This document shows positions 1-7,557 of a stretch of DNA of 36,717 nt, piece after piece. The notes beneath the pieces were generated by a model. The model was not told where the DNA came from. It ran no database searches and saw only the letters and a program-made list of their open reading frames with translations. Source of the DNA: Oligoflexia bacterium (GTDB lineage Bacteria > Bdellovibrionota > UBA1018); NCBI GenBank assembly GCA_023700925.1, contig JAMPXZ010000006.1, positions 1-36,717 on the forward strand, read 5' to 3'. Numbering within the stretch: the first letter of the stretch is position 1; the number at the start of each line of letters is the position of its first letter. The position numbers were made by a program, and so were the translations under genes.

Positions 1-452
1 CTTCCTAGCACCGCAGGGCCAGGATGGCCCGGAGGTAAAGGCGGACCGAGCGGGCACCCGTTGCCCCGCAGGCGGCGCAGCCGCCGAGGAGCGCGGGTCG
101 CGAGGGAGCCCGGCCTGCAGCCCGAGCGCGAAAGTGCGAGGAGCGGAAGGCGACTCCTGTCGGCCTCGCAACCCATAGGAGCCCAAGCTATACGATCGAA
201 GGTCACGACTTCGGCTCAGTTTCCCGAGGTTGTTGGCTTTGAGGTTACTCTTGGAAAAACGGCGGAGTTCCTGACCGCTTCTTTGGCCGGGCTGCTGCTT
301 GCCATGCACCCTGAAGGGTTTCATTTGTAGCTTTGGGTTTCTGTTCTTGGGTATGCAGTTCCCGGCTTACTGATGCAATCCAAACGCATTCAGGCGTAAG
401 CTATGTCAGGCATTTCTAATGTAACCAAGGTGGAGGAAGTATCGTGTCGACT
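1..452. other. Left-edge stretch without a confident gene
   Basis: The first roughly 170 bases are very GC-rich and contain a small inverted repeat (GGCGGC GCA GCCGCC, around 71-85). The remainder changes to a more balanced composition. A plus-strand reading frame (61-330) and a minus-strand frame open to the window edge (from about 322) both exist, but neither protein is recognisable and both are Arg/Ser/Pro-rich, as expected of non-coding GC-rich DNA. I see no RNA gene here. The composition change near 170-330 may mark the left border of the AT-richer island that follows. Confidence 0.4.
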
Positions 453-686
453 TTAGCGACGTTCCCTTTTTTTGAATTTGAAGAATAGGGTCGAGAAAAC
501 ACCAATTGCGATAGCCGCGATAATTAGAGTGGATTTCGCTTCATCGCCGCATGCTCTGCCATATCGTAAACTGCCTAAACAATCTGTTTGCAGGTATCGA
601 ATCCATTGAACGAGCCAGACTGCTGCAAGTACGATCGGATATATTAGGCCACGAAATTTAGTCAGAAAACCATGAGAGTCTTTCAT
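453..686 (-). CDS. Small two-helix membrane protein, function unknown
   Basis: A 77-residue protein not recognised as any family. It has two hydrophobic stretches (about residues 12-30, GLIYPIVLAAVWLVQW, and 53-70, LIIAAIAIGVFSTLFF) and ends in a very basic tail (KFKKRERR), so both ends are probably cytoplasmic by the positive-inside rule. A Cys pair (LQTDC and RACGDE) lies in the intervening loop. It is the last of a row of minus-strand small membrane or glycine-rich proteins between 453 and 2826 that are AT-richer than the chromosome further right, suggesting horizontally acquired DNA. The start is the ATG at 686. Confidence 0.5.
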   Translation of the reverse strand: MKDSHGFLTKFRGLIYPIVLAAVWLVQWIRYLQTDCLGSLRYGRACGDEAKSTLIIAAIAIGVFSTLFFKFKKRERR

Positions 687-690
687 ATCT

Positions 691-975
691 TTAAGGTACC
701 TCGCACGCAGCTGCTCCGTAGAGCTCCAATACCGCGGCTCCGCCTTCAGCGAAAGGATGAGGAATCGTTGCTATGCCTGGAGCAACCAAAGACCCAGGGC
801 AAAGACCGTAATGAATACCCTTTCCTATCCCACTGGCAATATTAAGAAGGTTCACGTAATCAGAGCCACCAGGACCAACCACGCCTTGAATGCCTCCACT
901 TAATCCTCCTGGCGCATCGCTAACGACCTCAATTCCTCTTGGGTCTCCTTCTTTCGGCTTCTGTAAAAACGGCTC
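691..975 (-). CDS. Glycine-rich hypothetical protein, start unclear (possibly broken)
   Basis: The frame is open from 975 to the stop at 691 and stays protein-like well upstream of the first ordinary start codon (GTG at 882): EVVSDAPGGLSGG precedes VGPGGSDYVNLLN. A good Shine-Dalgarno (AGGAGG, about 990-995 on the minus strand) and an ATG at 979 lie just upstream, but that ATG is in another frame, which ends after 16 codons. This suggests a frameshift near 930-960, or a remnant. The product is Gly/Ala/Pro-rich with two Cys residues and resembles the low-complexity tail of a larger surface or Rhs-like protein. That resemblance is impressionistic, and no domain is identifiable. Confidence 0.35.
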   Translation of the reverse strand, partial: EPFLQKPKEGDPRGIEVVSDAPGGLSGGIQGVVGPGGSDYVNLLNIASGIGKGIHYGLCPGSLVAPGIATIPHPFAEGGAAVLELYGAAACEVP

Positions 976-1003
976 TCATGGCGACAATCTAACCTCCTAG
1001 GTA

Positions 1004-1192
1004 TTGTCCTACGAACCAGGCTGGCACAACAGCGATCAGCGGCGTCGTTGGGTCGCCTCGGTGCTCCTCGAAGTCGCGCCAAGGCTGAACAAGGTCATGG
1101 GTCATGAACACCTGAAGGAGCTTCGGGTTGCCATGGGAAGATACAAGGCGGGACGTAAGGCAGTTAAACAAACGAAGGATAACTCGCAGTGA
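1004..1192 (+). pseudogene. Possible C-terminal scrap of a transposase
   Basis: A 62-codon frame with strong GC at third positions, unlike its AT-rich surroundings. The pattern RRRWVASVLLEVAPRLNKV followed by MGHEHLKELRVAM resembles the 'RW-x-A-x-x-LLE-x-E-x-x-F-R-+ ... G-x-x-x-L-x-x-L-x-x-A-L' segment near the C-terminus of some IS256/Mutator-like transposases. No DDE catalytic segment precedes it, because a TAG stop sits at 998-1000. It would therefore be a truncated remnant of an insertion sequence left in the island. A minus-strand frame at 989-1213 overlaps it and looks like its shadow. The family assignment is a recollection of pattern only. Confidence 0.35.
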
Positions 1193-1289
1193 GGGTCGAG
1201 CTGCGAATTTCAACTAAGAAAAAGCTTGCGCCTCGTCGGTTGCCTGGGACGGGACAGGCCGGACATCGGAAGTACCGGAGAATCTTCGA

Positions 1290-1997
1290 TTACCGGAACA
1301 GGGCCATCAATGTTGCTATGCTATCAAGTAACGATGCCCTCCTAAGGTATATGAAGAACATCACTATTCCCGAAATTACAACAATGACTGCCTCAGCGGA
1401 AAGCAATCGAATGATCATAGCATGCGTTTGTCTCTTTCTTAATATCCGAAAATGAAGCACTGGATATGAAATTACGACGAGGATATATAGAACGAGGAAA
1501 ACAGAATTGAACGAGGCCCCAAACTTGCCTTTGGCGCAATCCATTCCGCAATCCTGTGTTACTGCCGTGATAGACCCAATGCGCTCCCACAGAAACGAGG
1601 GAGCAGCCCAAACGATGACCTTGAAGATCAAGTAAATAATTGTATAATAAATAAAGGCGGTCTGCAGAGCATAGTGCCTCAGGACTTCTCGTCCCGAAGG
1701 GTATAAGAGTCGGTAGTCCTGAGCTATTTGAATCGGAAAGTGTAAAGCATCTGGAATCGCGCCAAGAAGAACCGCGTTGACCACGGCTGTCTTAAATCGA
1801 ACAATATACCGGTTCTTTGTTGGAATTTCGACGATATCGAGAATAGATTCCACCTTGATACCGATGGGCGCTCTGCTTAAGACCTCCGAAATACCGTAGT
1901 TTTCTACTAAGCCTGCCATTGATAACGCCTCAAGGAGCGATTCTGGCCGAACTTGTAGAATCCGCCTCTCATCCTTTACTAGCAATTGGGTATTCAT
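1290..1997 (-). CDS. Polytopic membrane protein, function unknown
   Basis: A 235-residue protein starting at ATG 1997. The first roughly 85 residues are soluble and look like a small alpha/beta domain (VKDERRILQVRPESLLEALS...IVRFKTAVVNAVL). They are followed by about four hydrophobic helices: IYYTIIYLIFKVIVWAA, SVFLVLYILVVISYPVL, AVIVVISGIVMFFIYL, with a possible extra amphipathic one before them. A Cys pair (DCGMDCAKG) lies in the loop between the first and second helices. The gene begins 28 bases after the stop of the glycine-zipper gene and probably shares its transcript. I do not recognise the family. Its position among glycine-rich proteins would fit an immunity or accessory membrane role, but that is speculation. 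Confidence 0.6.
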   Translation of the reverse strand: MNTQLLVKDERRILQVRPESLLEALSMAGLVENYGISEVLSRAPIGIKVESILDIVEIPTKNRYIVRFKTAVVNAVLLGAIPDALHFPIQIAQDYRLLYPSGREVLRHYALQTAFIYYTIIYLIFKVIVWAAPSFLWERIGSITAVTQDCGMDCAKGKFGASFNSVFLVLYILVVISYPVLHFRILRKRQTHAMIIRLLSAEAVIVVISGIVMFFIYLRRASLLDSIATLMALFR

Positions 1998-2025
1998 AGG
2001 GCCAACTTCCTGATCGTTAGCATAG

Positions 2026-2505
2026 TCAAGCTATCGCGGTCGCCGCGTAGCCCAAGCCTCCAGAAGCGGGACATGAATTTACATCTGCGGTCTGTCCAGG
2101 CGTTCCCGAGGGTGCTGGAGTTGCAGGCCCTGTATTGATGATATCGATCGCTGAAAGGGACAGATAGCCAGCATAGATCGCGAGGAAAGCTAGACCAATT
2201 CCGCAAATCAGCATCATGTTCGCTGTCTTATAGGCCGCGACACCTTGTGCAGCGGACGACCCGACGGCGGAACCTGCAGCACCGCCGGCATATCCGCCGA
2301 GCGCGCCACCAGCAGCGGCGCCAACAATTGCGCCGGTGGCCGCACCGCTATTCCATCCCTCAGCAAATGATCCACCTTTGATAAGATTAATGCCTCCACC
2401 AATCATCCCACCTATTACTCTTCCCGCTACAGCTCCAACCGCTGACCCTATTGCGCCACCGGCAAGGCTTCCCAAAATTCCGCCCGCCAATCCTCCCCCG
2501 ACCAA
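2026..2505 (-). CDS. Glycine-zipper membrane-active protein
   Basis: About 159 residues dominated by GxxxG/AxxxG repeats (AGGILGSLAGGAIGSAVGAV, GAAAGGALGGYAGGAAG) over the first 100 residues. A clear hydrophobic helix follows (MMLICGIGLAFLAIYAGYL), then a Pro/Thr-rich C-terminus with two Cys. Glycine-zipper repeats pack helices in membranes and are frequent in small outer-membrane proteins and in the pore or translocation regions of secreted toxins. The start is uncertain: the TTG at 2505 has only GGAGG directly against it, and the frame is open a further 21 bases upstream with no ATG, so the N-terminus may be broken. A 16-bp palindrome lies upstream at 2564-2579. Confidence 0.5.
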   Translation of the reverse strand: MVGGGLAGGILGSLAGGAIGSAVGAVAGRVIGGMIGGGINLIKGGSFAEGWNSGAATGAIVGAAAGGALGGYAGGAAGSAVGSSAAQGVAAYKTANMMLICGIGLAFLAIYAGYLSLSAIDIINTGPATPAPSGTPGQTADVNSCPASGGLGYAATAIA

Positions 2506-2563
2506 ACCTCCAATCGCCGTGCCTGAAGGTCCCTATTTAGACCGGTGATGGCTGTCCCCCTGG

Positions 2564-2579
2564 TACCGGTAAACCGGTA
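2564..2579. promoter_or_regulatory. 16-bp palindrome upstream of the glycine-zipper gene
   Basis: TACCGGT-AA-ACCGGTA is a perfect 7-bp inverted repeat with a 2-base centre. A further ACCGGT lies at 2541-2546, and the palindrome sits about 60 bases upstream of the minus-strand start near 2505. Such short-centred dyads are typical operators of dimeric repressors. No regulator gene is adjacent, so the binding protein is unknown. It might instead be chance, since the element is rich in CCGG. Confidence 0.35.
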
Positions 2580-2637
2580 GATTCTGTCCCTTTTGAAACC
2601 GACGCGCCCACACGGGTTCCCGGCATTTCTCATAAGG

Positions 2638-2826
2638 CTATCTCGCGAGGAGCCAAATCCCGATCCCGATCAGAACCAAAATCATAAAGCCCGTTAAGCC
2701 GTTTCTGACATCATGCTTCGTCAGTTCATCATCCCAGGCCGTCTTTCGGCCTCTGATCACCCACCAAAAAACGGCGCCAATGCCGTAACCAGCTAGCTCA
2801 ACGATTGAGCCGATTAAATCCACCAT
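2638..2826 (-). CDS. Small two-helix membrane protein
   Basis: A 62-residue protein from ATG 2826. Helix one (IVELAGYGIGAVFWWVI, residues about 7-23) is followed by a charged loop (RGRKTAWDDELTKHDVRN), then helix two (GLTGFMILVLIGIGIWLLAR) at the C-terminus. The preceding minus-strand bases contain GGAGAAG roughly 10 bases before the start, usable as a Shine-Dalgarno. It heads the row of minus-strand small membrane proteins of this island and is divergent from the Fic gene, with about 370 bases between them. The family is not recognised. Confidence 0.5.
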   Translation of the reverse strand: MVDLIGSIVELAGYGIGAVFWWVIRGRKTAWDDELTKHDVRNGLTGFMILVLIGIGIWLLAR

Positions 2827-2979
2827 TCCTCAGCTTCTCCTTTAGCCTCTGTCGCCCTCATCTGGCCTCCGTAGTAGCTAACCACAGCGCTGCTCTTTCT
2901 CTAGCCACTTCGCAAACAACCTCTTTTGAAAGCGCAGCTCCCGCCCAACCACCATCACCGGCGGTCGCCGCACCGGTAA

Positions 2980-3196
2980 TGTAACTAGTCAATATTATGC
3001 ATAATTTAAATATTACGATCGTTTATTACAAGTTTTCTTACAAATCTTGCAACAAATTCTGAAACCCAGCCAGGTTTAATGCAACACTTTGTTATCATTA
3101 GTGAAACCTAGATTATGCGGGAAGCGACAATAGGTTTTACAACCATTTCTACCACTTTTGTTACAAGTTTTGTCTGAAAACTTGTAATATCAAGCC
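2980..3196 (+). promoter_or_regulatory. AT-rich promoter region of the Fic gene, with repeated operator-like sites
   Basis: The 370-base gap between the divergent small membrane gene and fic is the most AT-rich stretch of the window. It holds a 12-bp perfect palindrome (ATTATGCATAAT, 2994-3005). It also holds three copies of the 11-mer TTACAAGTTTT: direct copies at 3026-3036 and 3161-3171, and an inverted copy at 3177-3187. The last two form a perfect 11-bp dyad with a 5-base centre. A -10-like TAATAT (3185-3190) lies inside or next to the dyad, 6 bases before the ATG, so a protein bound there would block transcription. No Shine-Dalgarno precedes the start. Confidence 0.6.
3161..3187. repeat. 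Perfect 11-bp inverted repeat at the Fic start
   Basis: The arms TTACAAGTTTT (3161-3171) and AAAACTTGTAA (3177-3187) are separated by GTCTG, ending 9 bases before the start codon. As DNA it is an ideal dyad operator; as RNA it would be a hairpin only if transcription starts upstream. Because a third copy of the half-site occurs 135 bases upstream as a lone direct repeat, I favour a protein-binding site over a hairpin. Confidence 0.65.
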
Positions 3197-4450
3197 ATGT
3201 CAAACATGTCCCCGAAAGACGAATTTGAGTTCTTAAACTCACCGATTTGGTTGGACTATACCCAGCAGCGTTACCTTGCTCCGGACGAGATTCGGTATCG
3301 AATTCAACAAAAGAACGCCTTGGGGGCCGACTGGCCGGAACTCGCAAAAAGGGTCGTCCTTAATCGGAAAACTGGAGCGATCCCACTCTTCATGGCGTGC
3401 ATCGACAAGAAGTTCTGGTTCTTCCCATCGGATAGTTTGACCCGCAAGCTGGACGAGATTGAACGACTCGGATTGAATCTTTACAAAAGAATCGAACAAC
3501 AGGCGTCATTTAGAGAAGCACTCTTCCTTGACTCAGCAGTTGAGGAGGCAATTACGTCAGCAATATACGAAGGCGCTCACAGCACTCGAGCACAAGCCCA
3601 GCAGCTCATTGCGTCTGGCAGCAGACCCAAAAATAGAGATGAATGGATGCTTCTGAATAATTTTAAAGCAATGCTCTGGATTCAGCAGCACCGAAACGAG
3701 CCTGTTTCAGAAGAAGTCATCCTGCATTTACATCGGATGGTCACTCAAAACACCTTGGAAGGAGATGATGCAAACTTTTCTGGAAAGTTTAGAAACGACA
3801 AGGCGTTTATCGGCCCACACGAAGGAGTTCATCACTCGCAAATTCAGGCTGCCATTAATGAGGCGATTACATTAACTACACGGAACCCTCGATACATTCA
3901 CCCACTAGTTCGCGGCATTCTTTTTCACTATTTTATCGCATTCATTCATCCGTTCTTTGATGGGAACGGAAGAACAGCCAGGGCTCTCTTCTACTTCAAA
4001 GCAATGCGAAACAGCCTTGAGTACATTCAACTCCTTTCCGTTTCAGCCTATCTCAAAGAGCACGGATCACAATACGAGAAGGTATTTGAAAAAGTTGTGA
4101 CGAATGATTGCGACATTACGTACTTTATTGATTTCTGCCTGGACTCGATCCACTCGGCATTAATGGCAGTATCGAAAAAAGTGGACTATCTGCTGCGTTT
4201 AAATGAATTAAAGGAAAAAGCAGCGGTAACGCCCAGTCAGATAGGCCTACTTCAAAGAATGGCCCTCCATAAATTCAGAACCGTGAGCATTGAAGAACAT
4301 GCAAAACAAATCGGAAAATCGAGAGAGATAGCCAGACAGGAATTGAAGGCTCTATTCGAGATCGGACTTATTGAAGTAACTAAGAGCGGTAAGAAATTGG
4401 TTTACTCGATGAACAAATCGAAGCTCGAGGCGCTAATAGGGACGCCGTGA
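3197..4450 (+). CDS. Fic-domain AMP-transferase-like protein with C-terminal winged helix
   Basis: A 417-residue protein. Fic enzymes transfer AMP (or another phosphate-containing moiety) from a nucleotide to a target protein hydroxyl. The catalytic loop HPFFDGNGRTAR occupies residues 251-262 and is intact: catalytic His251, the anion-binding GNGR, and Arg262. An inhibitory-helix motif of the [ST]xxxE[GN] type (S121-A-I-Y-E125-G) lies N-terminal to the Fic core, which makes this a self-inhibited class II-like Fic. Residues about 345-412 look like a winged-helix DNA-binding domain (SIEEHAKQIGKSREIARQEL... plus a beta-wing). The gene is AT-rich relative to the chromosome, has no antitoxin partner beside it, and its promoter carries a strong dyad, consistent with autoregulation through the winged helix. 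The target protein cannot be inferred. Confidence 0.92.
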   Translation: MSNMSPKDEFEFLNSPIWLDYTQQRYLAPDEIRYRIQQKNALGADWPELAKRVVLNRKTGAIPLFMACIDKKFWFFPSDSLTRKLDEIERLGLNLYKRIEQQASFREALFLDSAVEEAITSAIYEGAHSTRAQAQQLIASGSRPKNRDEWMLLNNFKAMLWIQQHRNEPVSEEVILHLHRMVTQNTLEGDDANFSGKFRNDKAFIGPHEGVHHSQIQAAINEAITLTTRNPRYIHPLVRGILFHYFIAFIHPFFDGNGRTARALFYFKAMRNSLEYIQLLSVSAYLKEHGSQYEKVFEKVVTNDCDITYFIDFCLDSIHSALMAVSKKVDYLLRLNELKEKAAVTPSQIGLLQRMALHKFRTVSIEEHAKQIGKSREIARQELKALFEIGLIEVTKSGKKLVYSMNKSKLEALIGTP

Positions 4451-4517
4451 AGCAAGCGCTGGCATCATCTGGGACAACTCAAGCGATTTTTAATGATCTG
4501 AATCGCGCGGGATAGGA

Positions 4518-4712
4518 TCAGTGCCGGTTCCGCAGCTGGCGATACTTGCGCCGACGGCGATAATCCGAGCGGACCCGGAGCACCCATAAACCGCAGCCCA
4601 GAAGCGTGAGGCCCGAGAGCACCATGACCGGAGAGGCGCGGGAAATCACAAGCGCGTAAAACGCGGCCAGCAGATAAAAATGCGGCCGCAGCTCGTACAT
4701 CATTTTTTCCAT
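4518..4712 (-). CDS. Small membrane protein
   Basis: A 64-residue protein starting at ATG 4712, chosen because GGGGGAG lies 6 bases upstream on the minus strand. An upstream in-frame start at 4757 would have no such site. Hydrophobic segments PHFYLLAAFYALVIS and MVLSGLTLLGCGLWVLRV are joined by a short RASP turn, and the C-terminus is strongly basic (RRRRKYRQLRNRH), placing both ends in the cytoplasm. It is a stand-alone gene between the Fic island and the methyltransferase. The family is not recognised. Confidence 0.6.
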   Translation of the reverse strand: MEKMMYELRPHFYLLAAFYALVISRASPVMVLSGLTLLGCGLWVLRVRSDYRRRRKYRQLRNRH

Positions 4713-4892
4713 TTTGACTCCCCCGTGAAGGCATTCCCCACTGCCTAAGGGTAGCAAGTTGCCTGCCTTGGCGATGCGGCTCTCAGCTCGCTTTTAGCGA
4801 GAGATGGGGCAAATCCGGATGCCGAGGGACTTCGAGAGAGTCCAAAAGCTATTCGGCTGTCAAAAAGTTCGACATTCCTTAGTCGGAACCCC

Positions 4893-5645
4893 CTAGTAGC
4901 GCCGCGACATCAACGCGAACACGCCCCAGCCCAGATACTCACGCGTGTACGTGGCGTAGCGCTCGGGTTCGGAGGTCAGCTGGGATCGGATGTCTTTCGC
5001 CAGCTCGTCGCCGGGATTGGCCTCCAGCCATCGGCGCATGGTGAGCCACTTTGCCGCCTCGTAGCGGTCCCAGCCGTCCTGGTTGGCCAGAACCATCTCA
5101 ACGACGTCATAGCCCAGGCGGCCGAAGGACGCGAGCAGCCCCGGAAGCAGGAAAAAGTCGGAAATCGAGTGGGCCAGACAGGCCTTGGCAACATCTTCGG
5201 TCGCGGGTAACCGCCGCCAATACGGCTCGCCAACGAGGATAATCCCGCCGGGGCGCAGGCTACGCGCGAGAAGCTCGATGGTGCCGGCAAATCCCCCGCC
5301 GATCCAGGTGGCGCCTACACAGGCGGCCACACCGGCCTTCTCGTCCGAGAAGTAGCCCGTGGCATCGCCATGGATGAATTTCACCCGATCGGCGACTCCG
5401 AGTTCCTTTGCGCGGAGTCTCGCCTGCTCGGTGAACAGCTGACTCATATCAACACCAGTGCCGGTGACGCCGTGGTCGCGCGCCCAGGTGCACAGCATTT
5501 CCCCGGAGCCGCTGCCTAGGTCGAGCACTCGGGTTCCCGCCTCAAGGCGTAGCGCCGCTCCTAAGGTGGCGAACTTTTCCGGTGTGAACGGGTTATGAAT
5601 GCGGTGAGCGCTTTCGGTAATGTTAAAGATCCGTGGAATGTCCAT
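4893..5645 (-). CDS. Class I SAM-dependent methyltransferase
   Basis: A 250-residue protein. Motif I for S-adenosylmethionine binding is VLDLGSGSGEML (about residues 40-51), followed by the acidic end of strand 2 (GTGVDMSQL), a motif II-like region (KFIHGDATGYF) and LRPGGIILVGEPYW (post-motif), the order expected of the Rossmann-like class I fold. The substrate is not evident. The N-terminus (IPRIFNITESAHRIHNPFTPEKF) and the C-terminal half, rich in aromatics, resemble small-molecule methyltransferases of the Methyltransf_11/25 type. It is a single gene, separated by about 90 bases from the envelope operon upstream on the same strand. There is a GAGG 13 bases before the ATG, so the ribosome site is weak. 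Confidence 0.85.
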   Translation of the reverse strand: MDIPRIFNITESAHRIHNPFTPEKFATLGAALRLEAGTRVLDLGSGSGEMLCTWARDHGVTGTGVDMSQLFTEQARLRAKELGVADRVKFIHGDATGYFSDEKAGVAACVGATWIGGGFAGTIELLARSLRPGGIILVGEPYWRRLPATEDVAKACLAHSISDFFLLPGLLASFGRLGYDVVEMVLANQDGWDRYEAAKWLTMRRWLEANPGDELAKDIRSQLTSEPERYATYTREYLGWGVFALMSRRY

Positions 5646-5738
5646 CGCTAAAACGCCTCTTTCACTGTTCTACCAGGGACTCAGACTTCGAGCTACGACC
5701 TCTGAGTGATCCAGAGCTGTCAACCGTTCGCTTAACGA

Positions 5739-6299
5739 TTAGAAATGACTCAGCCTGACGTTGATCCGGAGCATGGAGATCTGCAGCTCGGCGATATTGC
5801 TCCACTGAGCCTCAATGCCCCATTTCCAGCGTCCTGCCCCACCAAGGGGATAGCCTGCCCCTATGGAGTAACCGAGATCGAACTCGTCTGCGGCAACCCG
5901 ATTGGAGTCAATGTATGACCGAGCAAGAATATAGTAATAGCCAACCCCAAGCTGAAAATCCAAGGATCCCATATCGAAGCGAATCAGCCAAAGCAGTGGA
6001 ACCGCGTTGATCTTGGCCTTGAGCAGCTCCCCACTCAAGGCCGAAACATTGAAATATCCGGTCTCAAAACCGTAGCCCACGGTGGCGTTCGGCGAAAGGA
6101 AGAGCTTGAAACCGCTCGACAGTCCGCCCCCCCGATAATCCCCTGGCGGCCGATCCTTGGCGCTCAGCTTGAAAGCATATCCCGCTCCCGCCTCAAGGTG
6201 GAGCAACGGGCGATCCGCGGGCTCACCGGCGTGAAGCTTGGCGGGAGTCAGAAGGCAAGAGACGAGCAGGAAAGCGGAAAAGCAACCTTTACCGAACAT
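5739..6299 (-). CDS. Predicted outer-membrane beta-barrel protein (last gene of the envelope operon)
   Basis: A 186-residue protein with a signal peptide (KGCFSAFLLVSCLLTPAKLHAG; cleavage after LHA). The mature part alternates hydrophobic and polar residues with Gly/aromatic turns (GFETGYFNVSAL, FQLGVGYYYILARSY, GYSIGAGYPLGG) and ends in Phe (RLSHF), the C-terminal signature recognised by the BAM complex. About eight strands would fit the length. The ATG overlaps the end of the GDPD gene by 11 bases, so it is translationally coupled. The function is unknown. By context it may be a channel or anchor for the surface phosphodiesterase encoded just upstream. Confidence 0.7.
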   Translation of the reverse strand: MFGKGCFSAFLLVSCLLTPAKLHAGEPADRPLLHLEAGAGYAFKLSAKDRPPGDYRGGGLSSGFKLFLSPNATVGYGFETGYFNVSALSGELLKAKINAVPLLWLIRFDMGSLDFQLGVGYYYILARSYIDSNRVAADEFDLGYSIGAGYPLGGAGRWKWGIEAQWSNIAELQISMLRINVRLSHF

Positions 6300-7557
6300 A
6301 ATAGAGATAGGCCGCGACGGATGGATAATTTGTCACAAGACCGTCGATCGCCCCCTCCTCGAGAAAGGCCTGGATAAACTCCCCTTGATCCAAGGTCCAA
6401 ACGAAAGTCTTTCTTCCTTCGGCCCTCAGACGCTCCGCTTCTTCCCGCTGCGGTCCTAGGGTCCATCGCGGTGCCCAGATTCGGGCATCCAGCTCCCGAA
6501 CCCTCGCCGGAGTCAGCTCGCAAAGAGAGACCGCGCCCGTATGCGAGGGCTCAGCCTGGAACGCCTGGACCACCTCTTCCGTCGGGAGCCCGAAAAGGAT
6601 TTCAAGGGAGCGCCCCTTGGAATCCGCCTCCATCAAGAACCGCTTTTGGAGCGCCAGCACCGCCGCTACCGCCCCGGGATCCTTGACGTCCAGCCAAACC
6701 AGCCTCAGTCCTGTCTCGTCCACGATGGTCCGCAGGGCATCTTCCAGCTTGGGCACCTCCTCGCCGTTCTTGAGCTCGCAGAAAGCCTCGATATGACGAT
6801 AGCTGTACTTTGCAACGGGCCCCAGGCAGAACTCGCCCTTCACCAACCGAGGCGAGAAATTCTCGTCGTGAAAAAGGACCGGCACACCGTCGGTCGTGAT
6901 GCGGACATCCAACTCCACGCCATCCGCGCCAAAAATCTCGGCCAAACGGAGTAGTCCCAAGCTGTTTTCCGCATGAGGAAGTCGATCGGCGTTTCTACCG
7001 CCGCCTCGGTGCGCAACGATCCTCAAAGCATCGGAGGATGGGCCGATCGCTCGCTGGTACCGCAGAGTGATGACATCCTGTGGGTCCTCAGAACCGCTCC
7101 CCAGGCGGCCCCGCAAAGTAGTCGACGTATCCGCGTTCGCGCCGCCCAGAACCGCGCTTCCCCCCTCGCCCTCCGCCACAGTAAGGCGTGTCAGCCCGAG
7201 CTCCGTGGTGAAAGGCGCCCGCCAGTGACCTTCCAGAACGACCTCCTGACCCCGAACCCCTCCTTTGAGTGCCAGATAGCTGTAGGTCTTGCCGGTGAAA
7301 ATGGAAATCCCGCCACGTCGAGCACGAAGCACCGCTGTCTTTCCGAGCAGCTCGCCCTGCCCCTCGATCTCATAGATTCCCTCCAGGCGCGCCGCCTGCA
7401 AATCGGTCAGCGCGGGCAGGCCAATGAGCTCGCTTCGATCGCCAAAGTCGGGAGCGGTCAGGAGATTCGGCTGCTGCACGCCGCAACCCGACAAGGCGAG
7501 CTGCAGCGATACGATCAAAAAACGAGCTGAAGGGAGAGCTCGGGATAGAGTGCCCAT
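6289..7557 (-). CDS. Glycerophosphodiester phosphodiesterase-family lipoprotein
   Basis: About 422 residues from ATG 7557 (AGGA 9 bases upstream; an in-frame ATG at 7584 is less likely). A lipoprotein signal with lipobox LALSGC anchors it to the envelope. Residues about 30-170 are an extra N-terminal region of unknown function. The GDPD domain follows with its hallmarks: AHRGG, HAENSL, ELDVRITTDGVPVLFHDE (metal and catalytic residues His, Glu, Asp, His) and the C-terminal VWTLDQ...GAIDGLVTNYP. The family hydrolyses glycerophosphodiesters to glycerol 3-phosphate and an alcohol. It overlaps the upstream barrel gene by about 43 bases and the downstream one by 11 bases, indicating tight co-translation. 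A localisation at the outer membrane is inferred. Confidence 0.9.
   Translation of the reverse strand: MGTLSRALPSARFLIVSLQLALSGCGVQQPNLLTAPDFGDRSELIGLPALTDLQAARLEGIYEIEGQGELLGKTAVLRARRGGISIFTGKTYSYLALKGGVRGQEVVLEGHWRAPFTTELGLTRLTVAEGEGGSAVLGGANADTSTTLRGRLGSGSEDPQDVITLRYQRAIGPSSDALRIVAHRGGGRNADRLPHAENSLGLLRLAEIFGADGVELDVRITTDGVPVLFHDENFSPRLVKGEFCLGPVAKYSYRHIEAFCELKNGEEVPKLEDALRTIVDETGLRLVWLDVKDPGAVAAVLALQKRFLMEADSKGRSLEILFGLPTEEVVQAFQAEPSHTGAVSLCELTPARVRELDARIWAPRWTLGPQREEAERLRAEGRKTFVWTLDQGEFIQAFLEEGAIDGLVTNYPSVAAYLYYVR

Noticed and set aside
989-1213. Minus-strand frame with WFVGQYLGG end
   Set aside because: The plus-strand frame has more convincing codon use and a transposase-like pattern; this one looks like its complement, though a real gene cannot be excluded.
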